Part shown: positions 60,056 to 64,000 of the stretch, one piece after another
Position numbering within the stretch: the first letter of the stretch is position 1
How the letters are laid out: each line of letters opens with the position of its first letter
NCBI RefSeq assembly: GCF_000423845.1
Contig: NZ_AUIT01000003.1
Location: 1-64,000 of the forward strand
Origin: Thermodesulfobacterium hveragerdense DSM 12571
GTDB taxonomy: Bacteria; Desulfobacterota; Thermodesulfobacteria; Thermodesulfobacteriales; Thermodesulfobacteriaceae
Direction: 5' to 3'
Length of the DNA: 64,000 bases
The notes under the pieces: generated by a model
Told to the model about the DNA's origin: nothing
The model's database searches: none
What the model saw: the letters and a program-made list of their open reading frames with translations, nothing else
Program-made: the position numbers and the translations under genes

Positions 60056-61165
60056 ATGGCTATAAGACCTTACAAGAACAAAAAAGATTGTTGGATCGTT
60101 GATATTTCTCTAGGTCGGAAGCACCGTTTTAGGCAAATCTTCCACGGGACTTATGAGGAGGCCAAAGTCTTTGAACAAGAGCTAAAAAAGAACTTTCTGT
60201 CTATATATGAAAAGTTCCAAACAAGCCTAATATTTCAAATATAGCCTATGAATACCTTCAATATGTCGGGTTCACCAATCTCAAAAAACGTTCTCTGAAA
60301 AAAAGAGAATCATTCTGAAACATATAATTCCTTTTTTCGGCCACCTTACTTTCTAAAAGATTTCTCCTTCTTTGATAGAGGCTTATAAACTAAAAAGATT
60401 GAGAGAGTTAGAAAAAAAGGCGTGAAAGGAACCAGAGCGGTGAATGTGGAGCTAAACACCCTTTCTGCATTTGTAAGGTGGGCTATGGAGATGGGTTATG
60501 CCAACCAACCACTGAAAATCAAAAGATTAAAACATAAATACCGACTTCCCTAACCTTTAGACCTACAGACTACCGTGAAATTCATTGAAACTGCGAAGTC
60601 AGAACCCTTTTACTATGCTCTATTTCTCGTTATGTACCATATGGGGCTGAGGAAAAATGAAGTAGTCGCACTCAGATGGAATGATATTTTCTGGGAACAT
60701 AGTTTTATCCATGTCCGTGGAAAAGGAAATAAGTGGAAAAGGAAATAAGGAAAGGTTTGTTCCCATGAGCCAAGTTGTTTATTCAGCATTGCAAAATCTG
60801 AGAGACACCATAAAAACAAACACCCAGATTGTCTTCCCTTCACCAAAAAATCCAGAAAAGACCATCCGAGACTTACGGAAGGCAATCAAAAGGATAGTAA
60901 AGAAAGCTGGCATAACCCAACACATCCACCCTCACCAGCTCAGACATTCCTTTGCAACTCACCTGCTTGAACAGGGAGTAGACCTGAGAACAATTCAGGC
61001 TCTTTTAGGATACAGGACATCAAGACCACACAGATATACACGAAAGTAGCCTTTCCTCAATTAAGAAAAGCCATAGAAATTCTTGAGTCTAATGTCGTCA
61101 ACACGTTGTCACAACTGAACCACAGTCCCTGGAAGACCAGAAAAAATCGGGGCGAGAGGATTTGA
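60056..61165 (+). pseudogene. Tyrosine recombinase (integrase) pseudogene
   Basis: The start keeps an arm-type DNA-binding segment (RPYKNKKDCWIVDISLGRKH). Then come core-binding pieces (IILKHIIPFFGHLTF; NVELNTLSAFVRWAMEMGYA) and the catalytic domain: MGLRKNEVVALRW (first Arg), PHQLRHSFATHLLEQG (His-x-x-Arg) and IKTTQIYTKVAF (Tyr nucleophile). The pieces lie in different frames. Lesions seen: a stop near 60240, shifts near 60290-60420, TAA near 60552, a 16-base tandem duplication at 60718-60749, and a shift near 61015. The restored frame ends with TGA at 61163-61165, inside tRNA-Pro. The gene is dead and was probably the integrase of the element decayed to its left. Confidence 0.85.
60718..60749 (+). 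repeat. 16-base tandem duplication disrupting the integrase
   Basis: TGGAAAAGGAAATAAG occurs twice in direct succession (60718-60733 and 60734-60749). Sixteen is not a multiple of three, so the duplication shifts the integrase frame and brings in TAA. Removing one copy restores HVRGKGNKERFVPMS. Confidence 0.9.
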
Positions 61166-61220
61166 ACCTCCGACCCCCTGCTCCCAAGGCAGGTGCGCTC
61201 CCAAGCTGCGCTACGCCCCG
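61147..61220 (-). tRNA. tRNA-Pro (anticodon TGG), element attachment site
   Basis: On the leftward strand, CGGGGCG and CGCCCCG form the acceptor stem with discriminator A at 61147. The anticodon stem encloses TTGGGAG, giving TGG. The T-arm GGAGGTTCAAATCCTC is normal. No CCA is encoded after the discriminator (TTTTTT follows), unlike tRNA-Leu at 19658. The integrase frame enters its 3' end, the usual target of tyrosine integrases. Confidence 0.93.
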
Positions 61221-61407
61221 AAAGTTTTTGCTTTGATTAAAATATAACTTATTCGTTAAATTTTACAACACTTAAATAGCTAAGATTTTTTTGAAATTTT
61301 TAATCCTGTACATGCCTTCGGATAAGGTTTAAAAAAAATAATTTGTTGTTCAGGCTTAGTCGTTTGATTTTAAGGCTATATAGTAGCTTTTAAACTTTGT
61401 TAAAAAC

Positions 61408-61435
61408 TTGTTTTTATTTTAAATATGATTATAAT
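61408..61435 (+). promoter_or_regulatory. Promoter of the first NifX-type gene
   Basis: TTGTTT (61408-61413), a 16-base spacer and TATAAT (61430-61435) lie about 40 bases before the start at 61474. The gap 61221-61473 otherwise shows only AT-rich sequence and the Fur-like box that overlaps this -10. Confidence 0.5.
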
Positions 61436-61445
61436 TCTCAATATC
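61427..61445. promoter_or_regulatory. Fur-box-like site overlapping the -10 region
   Basis: GATTATAATTCTCAATATC matches the 19-base Fur consensus (GATAATGATAATCATTATC) at 14 positions, counted by eye. It covers the -10 box, where a bound repressor would block polymerase. Confidence 0.45.
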
Positions 61446-61473
61446 AAAAACTTGAAAAAGGGGGGGTTATAAA

Positions 61474-61833
61474 ATGAGGATAGCGGTGGCTACAGAGGAT
61501 GGATATGTGGATCAACATTTTGGAAGATGTCCAAAGTTTACCATCGTAGAGGTGAAAGATGGACAGATTGTTAATCAGTTTGTTTTAGAAAACCCGGGTT
61601 ACAGGGCGCATCAACCAGGGTTAGTGCCTACTTTCTTGAAAAATCAAGGGGTAGACTATGTTATAACTGGGGGGATGGGGCCAAATGCAGTAAATATGCT
61701 TAAGTCTTTTGGGATAAAGGTTATCCTTGGTGTAACAGGAAAAGTTGAAGAAGTGGTGAAAGCTTTTATTAGTGGAAGTTTAAAGGGAGGAGAAAGCCTT
61801 TGTGATCATGGAGAACATAAATGTCAACATTAA
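61474..61833 (+). CDS. NifX/NifB-C-terminal-type (dinitrogenase iron-molybdenum cofactor) protein
   Basis: The 119-residue protein opens RIAVATEDGYVDQHFGRCPKFTIVEV (the NifX fold start, with HFGRCP), and has YVITGGMGPNAVNMLKSFGIKVI. These small proteins bind Fe-S or Mo-Fe cofactor precursors; in organisms without nitrogenase their role is unsettled. A His/Cys tail (CDHGEHKCQH) could bind metal. It starts after a GGGGGGG ribosome site and lies under a Fur-like box, leading a cluster with DUF5320, a second NifX-like and an Mrp ATPase. Confidence 0.85.
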   Translation: MRIAVATEDGYVDQHFGRCPKFTIVEVKDGQIVNQFVLENPGYRAHQPGLVPTFLKNQGVDYVITGGMGPNAVNMLKSFGIKVILGVTGKVEEVVKAFISGSLKGGESLCDHGEHKCQH

Positions 61834-61879
61834 AAAATAACTTTTGGGTCTTGACTTTTTAAAGAGTATGGTTAAATTT

Positions 61880-61898
61880 AATAATGAAAATCATTTTC
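61880..61898. promoter_or_regulatory. Fur-box-like site upstream of the DUF5320 gene
   Basis: AATAATGAAAATCATTTTC matches the 19-base Fur consensus at 16 positions by eye and has an internal dyad (GAAAATCATTTTC). It lies 29 bases before the DUF5320 start; a TTGACT at 61851-61856 could be the -35 of the promoter it would control. Confidence 0.55.
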
Positions 61899-61926
61899 AA
61901 TAAAAACCTAAAAGGAGGTGTTGGGT

Positions 61927-62247
61927 ATGCCTTGGGGAGATAGAACAGGTCCATTTGGGTTAGGACCAAGAACAGGAAGAGGTTTAGGATATTGTTCTGG
62001 GGCTAATACCCCTGGGTTTATGTTTCCTGGAGGGTTAAGATGGGGTAGAGGCAGGAGAGGTGGTTGGGGTTGTTGGAGATGGTTTGCAGGTCTTGGAAGA
62101 GGTTGGAGAGGGTTCTGGAGAAGAACCTTTGGAGCAGGTTTTCCTTCAGTAGATGAAGCAGAAATACTAAGGCAGGAGGCAGAGATTTTAAGAAGAAATC
62201 TTGAGGCTATGGAGAAGCGTTTAAGCGAAATCGAACAGGGTAAATAA
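61927..62247 (+). CDS. DUF5320 Gly/Arg/Trp-rich protein
   Basis: The ATG at 61927 follows AGGAGGTG and gives 106 residues opening MPWGDRTGPFGLGPRTGRGL, the DUF5320 start. The middle is rich in Gly, Arg and Trp (GGLRWGRGRRGGWGCW) and the last about 35 residues form a coiled coil (EAEILRQEAEILRRNLEAME). DUF5320 genes usually accompany NifX-like and Mrp genes in anaerobes. Function unknown. The composition argues for a nucleic-acid- or membrane-binding surface, but that is only a guess. Confidence 0.82.
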   Translation: MPWGDRTGPFGLGPRTGRGLGYCSGANTPGFMFPGGLRWGRGRRGGWGCWRWFAGLGRGWRGFWRRTFGAGFPSVDEAEILRQEAEILRRNLEAMEKRLSEIEQGK

Positions 62248-62277
62248 ATTAAATAAAAACAAACAGGAGTTAATGCC

Positions 62278-62595
62278 ATGAAAATTTGTATAACTTCTCA
62301 AGAAAGGATTTTAGAGGCAGAGATAGACCCAAGGTTTGGACGTTGCAGATATTTTATTTTCTACGATACAGAAACAGGTGAGAAAGAGGTAGTAGAAAAT
62401 ACCTGGAGAGAGGCTGTTCAAGGGGCTGGGGTTCAGGCTGCCCAGTTTGTGGCTTCTAAAGGGGTTCAAGTTTTAGTTACTGGTGGTAAGTTAGGCCCGA
62501 AAGCAGAAAGGATAATTAGTTTGGCTAACATAAAAATTATAGAAGTTCAGGGTAAAGTGATAGATGGAATAAATCAGGTTAAAAATCTGAGGTAG
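62278..62595 (+). CDS. Second NifX/NifB-C-terminal-type protein
   Basis: A 105-residue relative of the product at 61474: DPRFGRCRYFIFYDTETGEK (with RFGRC) and VQVLVTGGKLGPKAERIISL. The two share fold marks but are diverged, and this one lacks the His/Cys tail. It lies 30 bases after DUF5320 and 12 before the Mrp gene, so the three form one operon. It probably carries an iron-sulfur precursor; client unknown. Confidence 0.84.
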   Translation: MKICITSQERILEAEIDPRFGRCRYFIFYDTETGEKEVVENTWREAVQGAGVQAAQFVASKGVQVLVTGGKLGPKAERIISLANIKIIEVQGKVIDGINQVKNLR

Positions 62596-62607
62596 GAGGC
62601 CTGTACG

Positions 62608-63474
62608 ATGGAAGAAAAAGGTTGTAGCTGTGAGACTCAATGTGGTCCTCAATGTGATTCAAAAAAAAGATTAAATGAAGAGGGTCAGGATGGGCTTAAA
62701 AATACGGTTTCTAAAATAAAAAGAAAAATTTTGGTGTTATCTGGAAAAGGAGGGGTTGGTAAAAGTACAGTATCTACTAACCTTGCTGTAGGGTTATCTC
62801 AAAAAGGATATCTTACTGGACTCTTGGATATTGATATCCACGGTCCTAATATTCCTAACATGTTAGGCTTACAAGGTATTCCTCTTTTGGTTACTGATGC
62901 CGGACTTTTTCCTTTGAAGCCTTTTGAAAATTTAGAGGTGATTTCGATAGGATTTTTCTTGCAGGAAAAAGATACTCCAGTAATTTGGCGAGGCCCCCTG
63001 AAACATCGGGTGATAGAGCAGTTTTTAACAGAGGTTCGTTGGGGACCACTTGATTACTTAGTGGTTGATTCTCCTCCAGGCACAGGAGATGAGGTGATTT
63101 CTATCCATCAACTCTTGGATAAGGTTGACGGAGCTGTCATAGTAGCTACCCCTCAAGAGGTAGCTTTAGCTGATGTAAGAAGGTCTATAAGATTTTGTTT
63201 AGAGACTTCGATCCCTATTCTTGGGGTTGTAGAAAACATGAGTGGGTTTGTTTGCCCACGTTGTGGAGATATAATCGAAATATTTAAGACAGGTGGAGCC
63301 GAAAAAATCGCTAAAGAGTATAACATTCCCTTTTTAGGGAAAATTCCTCTTGACCCAAGGATAGTCCAAGGTGGAGACGAAGGAAAACCAGTTTTATTAT
63401 ACTATCCTGACAGTGAACCTGCTAAAGCTTTTGCAAAAGTGGTAGATAAAATCGTGGAGTTGTTAAAACCTTGA
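62608..63474 (+). CDS. Mrp/NBP35-family iron-sulfur carrier ATPase
   Basis: The 288-residue ATPase has the deviant Walker A GKGGVGKST (46-54), DIDIHGPNIPNMLGL and DSPPGTGDEVISIHQL. The C-terminal CPRCGDIIEIF has the CxxC that holds a bridging [4Fe-4S] cluster between two subunits. A Cys-rich N-terminus (CSCETQCGPQC) resembles NBP35 and may bind another cluster. These proteins deliver Fe-S clusters to apoproteins. Here it follows two NifX-type genes, which could be its partners. The start is behind GGAGG; the stop overlaps the next start. Confidence 0.92.
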   Translation: MEEKGCSCETQCGPQCDSKKRLNEEGQDGLKNTVSKIKRKILVLSGKGGVGKSTVSTNLAVGLSQKGYLTGLLDIDIHGPNIPNMLGLQGIPLLVTDAGLFPLKPFENLEVISIGFFLQEKDTPVIWRGPLKHRVIEQFLTEVRWGPLDYLVVDSPPGTGDEVISIHQLLDKVDGAVIVATPQEVALADVRRSIRFCLETSIPILGVVENMSGFVCPRCGDIIEIFKTGGAEKIAKEYNIPFLGKIPLDPRIVQGGDEGKPVLLYYPDSEPAKAFAKVVDKIVELLKP

Positions 63475-64000
63475 TAGATCTTACCATAGTTTTTGATAAC
63501 TATAAGGGTGAACCAGGTTTTGAAACAGGTTGGGGATATAGCTGCGTTGTTAAGAGAAACGATGAATTTTTACTTTTTGATACCGGGGCCGACGGTCAAA
63601 AGTTGATCAGTAATATCAAAAAAGCCAAAATAGATCCTTTTTTGATCTCAAAAATTATTCTCTCTCATGCCCACAAAGACCATACAGGTGGTTTAAAAGA
63701 GATACAAAGTTTAATGCCTGAGGCTGAGATTTATGCCGGAGTCTCTTTTTATGAAGAGGTTAAAAAGTTATTTCCTTACGCAAGGTTGTTTAAAGTTTCT
63801 TCAGAAGTTTTAAAGGTCAACCAAGGGGTTTATCTTACCGGTGAGCTTGAAGGAGAGGTTAAAGAAACTGCCTTGGTTTTAGAAGCCAAAGATGGGGTGA
63901 TAGTCCTTACAGGGTGTGCTCATCCTGGGATCGAAAAAATTATCGAAAAAGTTACCTCTGAGATCAAACCTAAGGTTTTAGCGATTTTAGGAGGTCTTCA
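63471..64000 (+). CDS. Metallo-beta-lactamase-fold hydrolase, N-terminal part (runs off window)
   Basis: From TTG at 63471, overlapping the Mrp stop, 176 codons are open to the window end. The zinc motif is SHAHKDHTGG (His66, His68, Asp70, His71), with LFDTGADGQKL before it and TGCAHPGIEKII, the later His, after it. GYSCVVKRNDEFLLFDTGAD suits the subfamily of pterin-phosphate-synthase-like hydrolases (TGCAH motif). It is co-transcribed with the NifX/Mrp genes. The substrate is unknown and the C-terminus is missing. Confidence 0.8.
   Translation, partial: MIDLTIVFDNYKGEPGFETGWGYSCVVKRNDEFLLFDTGADGQKLISNIKKAKIDPFLISKIILSHAHKDHTGGLKEIQSLMPEAEIYAGVSFYEEVKKLFPYARLFKVSSEVLKVNQGVYLTGELEGEVKETALVLEAKDGVIVLTGCAHPGIEKIIEKVTSEIKPKVLAILGGL

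Noticed and set aside
61908-62279. Leftward Pro/Leu-rich open frame opposite the DUF5320 gene
   Set aside because: It is the complement of a Gly/Arg/Trp-rich coding sequence. The forward gene has a good ribosome site and family match.

Overview
The window looks like a chromosomal stretch of an AT-rich, anaerobic, Gram-negative, probably thermophilic bacterium. The gene mix fits a sulfate reducer of the Thermodesulfobacteriota (Thermodesulfobacterium-like), but that placement is an inference from content, not from a marker gene. Pointers are a periplasmic [NiFe] hydrogenase with HypC/HypD, a tungsten aldehyde:ferredoxin oxidoreductase, a siroheme-decarboxylase-type protein, a small siroheme/4Fe-4S reductase, lipid A genes (LpxA, LpxI, LpxB), a DNA polymerase I without a visible proofreading active site, and a homocysteine-forming aspartate-semialdehyde sulfurtransferase.

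Layout. 1-340: the 5' part of an IS256-type transposase gene and the end of that element, abutting an HD-domain gene that has lost its N-terminus. 774-7942: a tight forward run mdh, PIN/TRAM gene, mutL, miaA, yicC, ubiA-like, parA. 8034-9963: CDP-alcohol phosphatidyltransferase, hypC, hypD. A shared bidirectional terminator at about 10005-10041 separates these from leftward genes for hydrogenase large and small subunits, aldehyde oxidoreductase and a membrane GGDEF protein (10060-16037). 16169-18884: ftsK and lolA; then dedA (leftward) and tRNA-Leu. 19762-26704, all leftward: two oligopeptide-type ABC permeases, tsaB, rseP, dxr, secG, homocysteine-biosynthesis protein and a CBS-domain protein. 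26848-30154: polA and an rRNA pseudouridine synthase. 30165-39386, leftward: small sulfite-reductase-like protein, ferredoxin, a double-length uvrA, dksA-like, moaC, dnaJ, rpoZ, NifU-type scaffold. 39497-43689: ilvD followed by mlaE-mlaF-mlaD. 43694-44155: siroheme decarboxylase-type gene (leftward). 44232-48415: fabZ, lpxA, lpxI, an oxidoreductase, lpxB (lipid A operon). 48469-54220: stand-alone AICAR transformylase, greA, class V aminotransferase with serA, rlmN; then an AmmeMemoRadiSam-type radical SAM gene (leftward) and cstA.

57300-61165 is a gene graveyard: a broken ClC chloride channel, unrecognised genes riddled with in-frame stops, and a tyrosine integrase pseudogene whose frame runs into the 3' end of tRNA-Pro. 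This looks like the decayed remnant of an integrative element inserted in tRNA-Pro. 61474-64000 is an intact cluster of two NifX/NifB-type proteins, a DUF5320 protein, an Mrp/NBP35 ATPase and a metallo-beta-lactamase-fold protein, preceded by two Fur-box-like sites.

I saw no CRISPR array, defence system or intact prophage. The least explained parts are the decayed island and the iron-box-associated NifX/Mrp cluster.
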